Under the pieces are notes generated by a model, which ran no database searches, was not told the origin of the DNA, and saw only the letters and a program-made list of their open reading frames with translations. From Antarctobacter heliothermus (GTDB lineage: Bacteria > Pseudomonadota > Alphaproteobacteria > Rhodobacterales > Rhodobacteraceae): DNA of 64,000 nucleotides. The first letter of the stretch is position 1. The number at the start of each line of letters is the position of its first letter. The stretch spans positions 310,001 to 374,000 of the forward strand of contig NZ_CP022540.1 of NCBI RefSeq assembly GCF_002237555.1, given 5' to 3'. This document shows, piece by piece, positions 16,659-24,258 of this stretch. Both the position numbers and the translations under genes were made by a program.

Positions 16659-19313
16659 ATGCAACCCAACAACCTGATGAAGGTGAGCGTCATCGCCCTG
16701 GCGACCGCCTTCGCCCTGCCCGCTGTGGCGCAGGATCAGACCTTGCTGGTTGATCCAGAAGATCTGAATTATGAGCTGCCAGCCGACGCAACCGATTATG
16801 AAAAATCCGCTTATGGTGTCTTGCAGAAGTATTGCTCTGACTGCCACCAGGAAGGTGTGCTTGGCGATGGACTGACCAAACCCAAGGCCGGTTTTGGTCA
16901 CGTTCTGGACATGCGTCGCCTGGCGAATGACCCCAAGTTCGTCGCGGTCGGCGATCCGGAAAAGTCCAAACTTTATCAGGTGATCACCGGCGGCGCGCCT
17001 GCCATGCCGGACAACTGCTGGGATCCCAGCTGTGTGCCGACCGAGGCAGAGCTGCAACAGCTTCAGGACTGGATCATCGCACTGGGCGACACCGCACCAG
17101 AACCGCGGACCTACATCTCGCTGGCTGATATGTACGCCATGGCCCATGCCGATTTGCAGGCCCAGCCCACCAACCGCCGCGACCGCATCCGCTATATCTC
17201 GATGCGGCCAATGTGGAACGACCCGGACGTGTCGGACGAAAACTACCAAGGTTACTTGGCGGCGACCGTCAAGCTGATGAATGCCCTCAGCTGGAACGCA
17301 AATGTCTACAAGTTCGAAAAGGTCGACGAGCACGGCATCCTGCTGCGTGTCTTCCTGCCCGAACTGGATTGGACCCATGAAACATGGGGGTATCTCGAAG
17401 CACAATATCCCTACGCCATGGAAAGCGACACCGACCCCTATCTTGGCTCACTGCAACACTTGTCAGGCTCCATGACCCCCGTCATTCGGGCCGACTGGTT
17501 CACCGCGACCGCCTCTGTCAGCCCGCTTTACTACGACATGCTGGGTCTGCCTGACACGATTCAGGGACTAGAGGCCAAGCTGGGCATGAGCATGAGCAGC
17601 AACATCCTGAACGAACAGGTCGTCCGCGCCGGCTTTCAGGATTCGGGCGTGTCCTCGCATAACCGTCTGATCGAACGCCACCCTCTGGGAACCGGCTTTT
17701 TCTGGACCTCTTATGACTTTGCCGGATCGAAAGGGCGTCAGAGCTTTTTCGAATACCCGCTGGGTCCGATCGACGCCTACGGCCCCGATCTTGCTTTTGA
17801 GCACGATGGCGGCGAGTCGATCTTTACCCTGCCCAACGGCTTTCACGCCTACTACCTCAACACTGCCGACGGCGCGCGTCTTGACGTGGGTCCGACCTCC
17901 ATCGTGCGTGACACCGACTATCCGGACGGTACGGGTGAGGTTGTGAATGGGATCTCGTGCATCTCGTGCCACTCCAAAGGCATGCGCTTCAACGATGACT
18001 CTGTGCGTGAGGTTGCGCTGAACAACCTGTCGCTGCCCGCCTCGGCGCGTCAGACCATCGACGCGATCTATCCGGGCAAGGACGTCATTAATGAATACTT
18101 CCAGCGTGATTCCGACGCCTTCTTGAACACCCTCGCCAGCGCAGGGATCGAGCCGTCCATCAAAGCCGCCGGGTTGGAGCCGGTGCGGGGTCTGTTCGTC
18201 TATCACGTCGATTACTTCGTTGACTTCAATCAGGCCGCCAATGAACTGGGTCTGACGGCAGAGCAACTGCGCAGCCGGATGGCCTTTGCCGGTCATGACA
18301 TGGCTGGCCTGTTGACCCGTCTGGATATCTCGCCGATTGCGCGGGATGAATGGACCGCCGCCTATCCTGTCCTGCTGGACAAGCTGACCGACTACCGTCC
18401 GTACAAGACGGACCATGTGGTGACTGCGGACCTGAGCTATTCGGTCAAGCAGATCGTCAAGGACACCGATTACGCCCCGGTGAAAAAGGTCAAAGTGGTC
18501 AAGCCTGTCGAATACAAGCCTGGCGATCCCGGTTACGTTCCGCCCGCCGCCGACTACAAGCCTGGCGATCCCGGCTATGTGCCGCCCGCTGCAGACCACA
18601 AGCCCGGCGACCCCGGTTACGTTCCGCCCGCCGCCGACTACAAGCCCGGCGACCCCGGCTATGTGCCGCCCGCCAATGACTATGTGGTGAAGGACGACAA
18701 CTACAAGCCGACCGGCACGGACTACGTCGTGAAAGGTGACGAGCCGATCAAGACCCACAACGACGCCAAGAAATACGGCGGCGACTATGACCCGGTCCAG
18801 CACTCGGTCGCGGCACAAAGCCACCTGACGGTCTACACCAACCAGACCACCTACAAGGTCGGTGACGAACTGCAGGTCTTTATCGAACCGCGCCACGACT
18901 GCCGTCTGACGCTGATCTCAATCGACGACGATCACGATAGCTGCGTTCTCTACCCCTTCCCGGGTCTGGATGACATCGTTATCCCGGGTGGCACCCAGTA
19001 TGTCTTCCCGCCGAAGGGCGCGCTGCGCACCTCCGAGCCGGGGCTGGAAACCATCCTAGCGATCTGCAACGGCGGTCAGGCTGCCATCGACAAGGTGACC
19101 CGCGACACGTCCAAGGTGTCCTGCTCGGTCGGCCACAAGGCCGTTTCCAAGGACCACTATGAGGGTATCGTGAACGAAACCTTGGTGCTTGACCTCAACG
19201 CCGGGGCCAAGGACGCCAAGAAATCGGACAGCGGCGTCGATTACCGCGCCGTGTCCAAACACAACCCCGACGTGACCAAGGCCCAGATCTCGGTCGTGGT
19301 CCGGGAATACTAA
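16659..19313 (+). CDS. Exported di-haem c-type protein with tandem repeats and DUF4384-like domain
   Basis: An 884-residue exported protein (signal ends near PAVAQ, residue 25). It holds two c-type haem motifs: YCSDCHQ (Cys59, Cys62, His63), in a planctomycete-type cytochrome domain ending about residue 142 with GGAPAMP as a possible Met ligand, and ISCISCHSKG (Cys434, Cys437, His438). Residues about 619-674 are four copies of a 14-residue repeat, YKPGDPGYVPPAAD. The C-terminal part (YTNQTTYKVGDELQVF, DSCVLYPFPGLDD) resembles DUF4384. The start has AGGAGA at 16645-16650. It may be a redox or sensory envelope protein. No described protein with this order is known to me. Confidence 0.75.
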   Translation: MQPNNLMKVSVIALATAFALPAVAQDQTLLVDPEDLNYELPADATDYEKSAYGVLQKYCSDCHQEGVLGDGLTKPKAGFGHVLDMRRLANDPKFVAVGDPEKSKLYQVITGGAPAMPDNCWDPSCVPTEAELQQLQDWIIALGDTAPEPRTYISLADMYAMAHADLQAQPTNRRDRIRYISMRPMWNDPDVSDENYQGYLAATVKLMNALSWNANVYKFEKVDEHGILLRVFLPELDWTHETWGYLEAQYPYAMESDTDPYLGSLQHLSGSMTPVIRADWFTATASVSPLYYDMLGLPDTIQGLEAKLGMSMSSNILNEQVVRAGFQDSGVSSHNRLIERHPLGTGFFWTSYDFAGSKGRQSFFEYPLGPIDAYGPDLAFEHDGGESIFTLPNGFHAYYLNTADGARLDVGPTSIVRDTDYPDGTGEVVNGISCISCHSKGMRFNDDSVREVALNNLSLPASARQTIDAIYPGKDVINEYFQRDSDAFLNTLASAGIEPSIKAAGLEPVRGLFVYHVDYFVDFNQAANELGLTAEQLRSRMAFAGHDMAGLLTRLDISPIARDEWTAAYPVLLDKLTDYRPYKTDHVVTADLSYSVKQIVKDTDYAPVKKVKVVKPVEYKPGDPGYVPPAADYKPGDPGYVPPAADHKPGDPGYVPPAADYKPGDPGYVPPANDYVVKDDNYKPTGTDYVVKGDEPIKTHNDAKKYGGDYDPVQHSVAAQSHLTVYTNQTTYKVGDELQVFIEPRHDCRLTLISIDDDHDSCVLYPFPGLDDIVIPGGTQYVFPPKGALRTSEPGLETILAICNGGQAAIDKVTRDTSKVSCSVGHKAVSKDHYEGIVNETLVLDLNAGAKDAKKSDSGVDYRAVSKHNPDVTKAQISVVVREY
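18513..18680 (+). repeat. Four tandem 42-bp coding repeats
   Basis: Four in-frame 42-bp units start at 18513, 18555, 18597 and 18639 and encode YKPGDPGYVPPAAD with only His-for-Tyr and Asn-for-Ala changes. Units 1 and 3, and 2 and 4, share silent differences (GGTTACGTT versus GGCTATGTG). This suggests duplication of an 84-bp pair, so copy number may vary between strains. Confidence 0.9.
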
Positions 19314-19326
19314 GGAGATGAGAGCG

Positions 19327-20055
19327 ATGCGAAAGCTATTCCTGAGCGTCGCTCTCTGCCTTGGCCTGCCCCCCGTGGCAGGCCATGCGCAGAGCGGCGA
19401 AATCTTTATCCCCGGCAACGATCCGCTGGTGGAAATCAAACCGCAGCCGCAGAGCCAGATGGCCAACTGCCTGCTCAACCCCAACGCCGCCAACTGCGCT
19501 GGCGTCGACATCGACCCGGGCGGTATCGCGCTGGAAAGCGCCGGACCTTCGGTTACCTTTGAAACCCTTGTGCTGGATCTCGACAACAAGAAGGTCGTTG
19601 TCAGCAAGGCACCCCCGCCAGAGCCGCCAAGATACGACGCGCCGGAACCGCCCAAGACAGGCAAGGTCGCGCTGCCCTCCGTCGCCGTCACGATCGAGTT
19701 TGATTATGACAGCGACCGGGTGCGGGGCGACCAGCGCGGCAAGATCGACAGCCTGATTGCCGCTTTGAACGATCCTGCCCTTCAAGGCACCTCTTACGCT
19801 GTGATCGGCCACACCGACGCTGTCGGATCGGACGGCTACAACTGCGATCTCAGCCTGCGCCGCGCCGCCTCTGTCACGCGCCTGATCGAAGGGGCCTACC
19901 TTAGTGTGCCGCTCTATCCGGTCGGCTGGGGAGAGTATGTGCTCAAGAACGAATACGATCCCCGCGCGGCTGAAAACCGCCGTGTGACGTTCCTGCGACT
20001 GCCCGATACGCCGGGTGCCGTCTTGCAAACCGCCAGTACGCTCTGCCGGTACTGA
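19327..20055 (+). CDS. OmpA-family peptidoglycan-binding envelope protein
   Basis: A 242-residue protein with a signal peptide (MRKLFLSVALCLGLPPVAGHA). An unassigned Pro-rich middle is followed by a C-terminal OmpA-like domain from about residue 120: VTIEFDYDSDRV, YAVIGHTDAVGSDGYNCDLS, LRRAASVTRLIEG, and AENRRVTFLR. This domain normally anchors an outer-membrane or lipid-linked protein to peptidoglycan. ATG 19327 is preferred to ATG 19318 because AAGGAG at 19312-19317 then has proper spacing. It follows the di-haem protein by 13 nt and ends with a terminator, closing the three-gene unit. Confidence 0.85.
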   Translation: MRKLFLSVALCLGLPPVAGHAQSGEIFIPGNDPLVEIKPQPQSQMANCLLNPNAANCAGVDIDPGGIALESAGPSVTFETLVLDLDNKKVVVSKAPPPEPPRYDAPEPPKTGKVALPSVAVTIEFDYDSDRVRGDQRGKIDSLIAALNDPALQGTSYAVIGHTDAVGSDGYNCDLSLRRAASVTRLIEGAYLSVPLYPVGWGEYVLKNEYDPRAAENRRVTFLRLPDTPGAVLQTASTLCRY

Positions 20056-20079
20056 GATACGCATATTTGCAGCGTAATT

Positions 20080-20110
20080 GACCCTCGCCCATCCCGGGCG
20101 GGGGTCTTTT
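20080..20110 (+). terminator. Rho-independent terminator after the OmpA gene
   Basis: Arms GACCCTCGCCC (20080-20090) and GGGCGGGGGTC (20096-20106) pair over 11 positions with one T-G wobble, with a 5-nt loop, followed by TTTT at 20107-20110. It lies 25 bp past the stop of the OmpA gene and marks the end of the three-gene envelope cassette. Confidence 0.9.
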
Positions 20111-20269
20111 GCGACCTGCGTTCCTTGGATTGGAAATAGCGACACCACAGATCCAGCGCATCAGGGCCCACCCGATAACGCTTGCCAGATCTTCGGTTGC
20201 ATCGCTAACCTGACCGCATTGAATTGGAAACCGCAGGGCAACGCCTTGCTGGCAGGGAACCCTTTTAAC

Positions 20270-20740
20270 ATGGATGTCGACGACGACGTGGTGCCGCATT
20301 CGGTTGTGCCGCTCAACAGATTTCTCACTTACCGCCTTGCCAAGGTGCAGGCCAAACTCAGCGCTCAGGCCACGCGCATCTTGCGTGCCCATGCCGGGAT
20401 CACGATCACACAATGGCGCATCATCGCCGTGCTTGGCGATACCGGGCGCTGCACGTCCGCCCAACTGTCGCGGTTGACCGAAATGGACAAGGGCCTGATC
20501 AGCCGCAGCGTCAAGACCTTGACCGCCGAGAGGATGATCACCGTCACCCGCGACGCCTCAGACAACCGCGCGCTGCATCTGGACCTGACCGCCAAGGGGC
20601 GTGAAACCTTTGAACGCACCATTCCGCGCATGCGCTCGCGACAGATGGGATTGCGGGCCTATCTAGACGAAGCCGAATTTGACACGTTGATGCGGGCCTG
20701 CGAAAAGCTGGAAAAGGCGGCGGAAGATCCTGAAATCTAG
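20270..20740 (+). CDS. MarR-family transcriptional regulator
   Basis: A 156-residue winged-helix protein. The recognition region is TITQWRIIAVLGDTGRCTSA, then QLSRLTEMDKGLISRSVKTL, and the wing is MITVTRDASDNRALHLDLTA. These are MarR hallmarks; dimers usually repress nearby genes and respond to small aromatic or oxidising ligands. ATG 20270 follows AGGGAA at 20253-20258. The next gene in the same direction is an FkbM methyltransferase 74 nt away, but a regulatory link is not shown. Confidence 0.88.
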   Translation: MDVDDDVVPHSVVPLNRFLTYRLAKVQAKLSAQATRILRAHAGITITQWRIIAVLGDTGRCTSAQLSRLTEMDKGLISRSVKTLTAERMITVTRDASDNRALHLDLTAKGRETFERTIPRMRSRQMGLRAYLDEAEFDTLMRACEKLEKAAEDPEI

Positions 20741-20814
20741 GTCTGGTTTCACAGTGACCTCGATGGCGCGCCCGCCTATACCCGCGCCAACAAGGCGGCC
20801 CACGGGGAAGATGC

Positions 20815-21708
20815 ATGGCGCAGGATGACCAGAAACTCAGTATTGGATCGGCTGATCTGCTTTTGCCGCCCGATCACCACCTGCCGCGCATCATGCGGCA
20901 GCATCCGCAATACGATTACCTCTACTGGAACCTGATCCGCGTTCTTCTGGACGACAACAAAATGTCCAATGGCCCGCTGATCGACATCGGCGCCAACATC
21001 GGTGACACGATCAGCCATTTTCGCCGCTTTTCCAAAGGTCCAGTCTGGGGGATCGAACCGCATCCGGGCTATTTCGACTACCTTGAACGAAACATGTCTC
21101 AGTTTTCGGATGTGCGTCTCAGCCATGCGCTTGTTGCGCCGGACGCGGCACAGGATCGCGTGCGTTTGTCGATCAATCACGGCACAGGCGGCTCATCTCT
21201 AGAGCCTGACAGCGGTGAGGTCTTTGCCGGACCTCGCGTCTCTCCGCAACAGATTGCCGACACACTGACACCGGACACCGTGCTGAAATCCGACACCGAC
21301 GGTTTTGACGGTCACATCATCAGCGTCGTGGCCGAGTACATGGCCCAACGCAAAGTGCGCCCCGCCATCGTCGCCTTTGAGGGGCCGACCCGCCGGCAGA
21401 CCGAACAGGGGGAAATCCAGCGCCACCGCCACGCGCTGCACCGACTGCAACTGTTGGGGTATCGCATCCACATGCTGACCAACACCGGCCACCCGGTTGG
21501 GACCGTCGGCACCAGCGCCAGCGCGCTGGACTTGATGCTGGACACGCATCGCAACGCCCTGCTCTCGGGGACGATGATGTGCCCCTATCTGGATTTTATC
21601 TGCGTCGCGCCGGGACTGGGCGCAAGCGCGCTGTTCTATCCTCCGCGCGTGGAAAAGGCGCTGTGGGCGGACATCCCCCAACCCGAGGACGACACCGTCA
21701 CAAAGTGA
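20815..21708 (+). CDS. FkbM-family SAM-dependent methyltransferase
   Basis: A 297-residue cytoplasmic protein. SAM motif I is LIDIGANIGDTISHF (about residues 55-69), followed by GIEPHPGYFDYLERN, which would contact the ribose, and LKSDTDGFDG, as in FkbM proteins that O-methylate sugars or polyketides. It has no glycosyltransferase neighbours that would point to a substrate. ATG 20815 follows GGGGAAG. Its 3' end overlaps the convergent oxidoreductase gene by 11 nt. Confidence 0.82.
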   Translation: MAQDDQKLSIGSADLLLPPDHHLPRIMRQHPQYDYLYWNLIRVLLDDNKMSNGPLIDIGANIGDTISHFRRFSKGPVWGIEPHPGYFDYLERNMSQFSDVRLSHALVAPDAAQDRVRLSINHGTGGSSLEPDSGEVFAGPRVSPQQIADTLTPDTVLKSDTDGFDGHIISVVAEYMAQRKVRPAIVAFEGPTRRQTEQGEIQRHRHALHRLQLLGYRIHMLTNTGHPVGTVGTSASALDLMLDTHRNALLSGTMMCPYLDFICVAPGLGASALFYPPRVEKALWADIPQPEDDTVTK

Positions 21709-22822
21709 TCCGCGCGCAATCGCGCCGCGCACTGTCGGCGATGGCATGGATCACCCGCTCAAACCCCAGCGCATCCTGCATTGACGGATATGCCTGCACG
21801 CCGTCACGGATCGCCGCCATCAGCTCTGCCGCCTCGATTGTCTTGAGGTCGCCAAACCCCAGCTGATGCCCCGGAGCCGGAACAAAGGCGCCGAATGGCG
21901 GGTGGTCTGGGCTGGACAACACCGTGCGGAACCCCTGTTCCGCCTTTGGCCCCTCGTTCAGATAGATCTGTAACTCGTTCATCCGCTCCTGCGCGAAACA
22001 GATCATGCCCTTGGTGCCGTGCACCTCCCAGTCCAGCTTGTTCTTGCGGCCCCAGGCCGACCGTGAGGTCGACAGCGACCCATGCGCGCCACTGGCAAAG
22101 CGCAACAAAGCCGTCGCCGTATCCTCATTCTCGATCGCGCCGCGCCCGGTGCCATCCGGCAGCGGTCGGGTTTCATGGATGATCTGCGCATCCGCCACAA
22201 GGCTTTGGATCGGGCCACACAGACCCACCATCAGTGACACCAGATGACAGCCCAGATCCCCCAACGCGCCCAGCCCGGCCTCGGCCAAACGCGCCCGCCA
22301 TGTCCACGGCAGATCCGGATCGGCCTGATAATCCTCATCAACCCAGCCACGCACATGCACCACGCGCCCGATCCGCCCCTCGGCGATCAGCTTTTGCGCA
22401 TGACGGAACGCCGGATTTCGGATGTAGTTGTAACCCACCATCGTCATGGTGCCCGCCGCACGGGCCACCTCGGCCATCTCTTCGGCCTCGGCCAGTGTCA
22501 GCGCCATGGGCTTTTCGCACCAGACATGTTTGCCCGCCTTCAGCGCCGCGCAGGCCATCTCGTGATGCAAGCCGTTGGGCGTGGTGATCGACACCACATC
22601 GACGCGCGGATCGCGCACCAAAGCGCGCCAGTCATCGGTCGCACGGGCAAAGCCGAACTGCCTCGCCATGGTGTCCGCCTTGTCGCGCGGCGTGTCGCAC
22701 AGCAGTTCCAGCCGCGCCTCGGGCAGATCGCCCCCCATCACCGCGCGTGCCCCCCGCCACGCCAACGCGTGCGTCTTGCCCATAAAGCCCGTTCCGATCA
22801 GGCCGATTCCCAATTCCGCCAT
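21698..22822 (-). CDS. Gfo/Idh/MocA-family NAD(P)-dependent sugar/inositol dehydrogenase
   Basis: A protein of about 374 residues. The N-terminal Rossmann fold begins GIGLIGTGFMGKTHALAW, and the family's catalytic signature VWCEKPMALTLAEAEEMAEV is present. The C-terminal half holds the substrate-binding sheet, including HLVSLMVGLCGPIQSL. It oxidises a sugar, inositol or a derivative at one hydroxyl. It diverges from the LacI regulator of the iol cluster, so an inositol isomer or downstream ketone is plausible, but it is not clearly IolG. Three near ATGs exist; 22822 is favoured since GAGGG lies just upstream. Confidence 0.85.
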   Translation of the reverse strand: MAELGIGLIGTGFMGKTHALAWRGARAVMGGDLPEARLELLCDTPRDKADTMARQFGFARATDDWRALVRDPRVDVVSITTPNGLHHEMACAALKAGKHVWCEKPMALTLAEAEEMAEVARAAGTMTMVGYNYIRNPAFRHAQKLIAEGRIGRVVHVRGWVDEDYQADPDLPWTWRARLAEAGLGALGDLGCHLVSLMVGLCGPIQSLVADAQIIHETRPLPDGTGRGAIENEDTATALLRFASGAHGSLSTSRSAWGRKNKLDWEVHGTKGMICFAQERMNELQIYLNEGPKAEQGFRTVLSSPDHPPFGAFVPAPGHQLGFGDLKTIEAAELMAAIRDGVQAYPSMQDALGFERVIHAIADSARRDCARITL

Positions 22823-22958
22823 CATACCCTCCATCCCGCCCCCTCAGGACTAGCCAAACGGCAACAGCTTTCCCAGCACCCTCGCAGGCCCGGGATTGGA
22901 TTCCTTGCAAAAACCATCATACGGTGCGACCGACTTTTATCATCAGACTGAGGACATC

Positions 22959-23990
22959 ATGGCCAAACGCCCCACCATCTCCGACCTCGCCCGCGAATCC
23001 GGCGTCAGCGTTGCCACGGTGGACCGGGTGCTGAACGGGCGCGCCAAGGTGCGCGAGGAAACCGCCCGGCGAGTTTATGAAGCGGCGCAAAAGATCGGCT
23101 ATCACGCGGCGGCGCTGATCGGGCAACGGATGTTTGCCGACTTGCCAGAGGTGCGCTTTGGCTTTGTCTTTCCCAAGGCGCGGCAACCGTTCTGGCAAAA
23201 CGCCGCCCGCGAAATGGAGGCGGCCGTTGCCCGCGCCCCGGGCATCCGCGGTCAGATCGCGTTGGAGTTTGCCCCCTCGCAAAGCCCCGGTGACATCGCA
23301 GCGCTGATGATGGGTCTGGCGGACAGGTGTGACGCGATTGCCGCCTCTGCGGTGAACCATATGCAGATCACCGACACCGTCAGCTTGCTACAAGAGCGGG
23401 GCATCCCCTGCTTTTCCCTGCTCAATGATTTCGCCCAAGGCGTACGGCAAGGATATGTCGGGCTGAACAACATGAAGGCGGGGCGGATCGCGGCGCACAT
23501 GATGTCCAAGGTTGCGGCACGCCCGGGAAAACTTGCCGTCTTTGTCGGAGGTTACAGGTGGCATGGGCATGAGTTGCGCGAAACCGGCTTTCGCAGCTAT
23601 TTCCGCGAATACGCCCCGGATTTTACCATTCTCGACACGATGGTGAACCTCGAAACCCGGCAGTTGACCTATGAGGCGACACTGGAACTGCTGCAACGGC
23701 ACCCTGATCTGCGGGGGCTGTATTGTTCCGGCGGCGGGATGGAGGGCGCCATCGCCGCGCTGCGCGAGGCCCGCGCCCCCGGTCAGGTGGCGCTGATCCT
23801 GCATGAGTTGATCCCGGAATCGCGCGCCGCCTTGGCAGATCGCTATGCCGAAATGTCCATCGCCACCCCGCTGGAACAGCTGTGCAACGACACTGTCGCG
23901 CTGATGATCGACGCGGTACAAAAGGCAGAGGCCCCCACCCCGGGCCAACACTTTCTCAAACCCGATCTCTACCTGCCAGAGTCGGTCTGA
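22959..23990 (+). CDS. LacI-family transcriptional regulator of the inositol cluster
   Basis: A 343-residue regulator. The N-terminal helix-turn-helix and hinge read TISDLARESGVSVATVDRVL, and the rest is a periplasmic-binding-like sensor domain (FGFVFPKARQPFWQN; YVGLNNMKAGRIAAHMMSK). ATG 22959 follows GAGGA at 22950-22954. The gene is divergent from the Gfo/Idh/MocA gene and 268 nt upstream of iolC, so it most likely represses the iol genes until an inositol derivative binds. Its VDRVLNGRAKVREET box is shared with other sugar regulators. Confidence 0.85.
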   Translation: MAKRPTISDLARESGVSVATVDRVLNGRAKVREETARRVYEAAQKIGYHAAALIGQRMFADLPEVRFGFVFPKARQPFWQNAAREMEAAVARAPGIRGQIALEFAPSQSPGDIAALMMGLADRCDAIAASAVNHMQITDTVSLLQERGIPCFSLLNDFAQGVRQGYVGLNNMKAGRIAAHMMSKVAARPGKLAVFVGGYRWHGHELRETGFRSYFREYAPDFTILDTMVNLETRQLTYEATLELLQRHPDLRGLYCSGGGMEGAIAALREARAPGQVALILHELIPESRAALADRYAEMSIATPLEQLCNDTVALMIDAVQKAEAPTPGQHFLKPDLYLPESV

Positions 23991-24131
23991 CAGGCGGTAC
24001 TGCGCCCCACCACTGACCGGCCCGCGACCTGCGCGGCCTTTCAGCGGCACGCCCACAGGGCCGCCGCGACCGTTCCAAAACCGCACCGCCACTCTCAGGC
24101 AAAACCTCTCTCGCACCCGCTTTCAAAACCT

Positions 24132-24143
24132 CTCATGAATGAG
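24132..24143. promoter_or_regulatory. Small inverted repeat upstream of iolC (possible operator)
   Basis: In the 268-nt gap before iolC, CTCAT (24132-24136) and ATGAG (24139-24143) form a short perfect inverted repeat with a 2-nt spacer. Its place between a LacI regulator and the operon it probably controls makes an operator conceivable, but the arms are only 5 nt. Confidence 0.25.
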
Positions 24144-24258
24144 GCAAAGCGCGCAAAGGGGAATTGACCCGGCGCGCCCTGTCGGATCACTTTGCGTCAA
24201 CACGGACCGCGCTGAGGAGAGCGGGCCGTTCTTTCGATGATCCGAAAAGGCAGAACGC

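Noticed and set aside
18513..18680. Tandem 42-bp units considered as a CRISPR-like array
   Set aside because: The units are directly contiguous with no spacers, remain in frame and encode a protein repeat.
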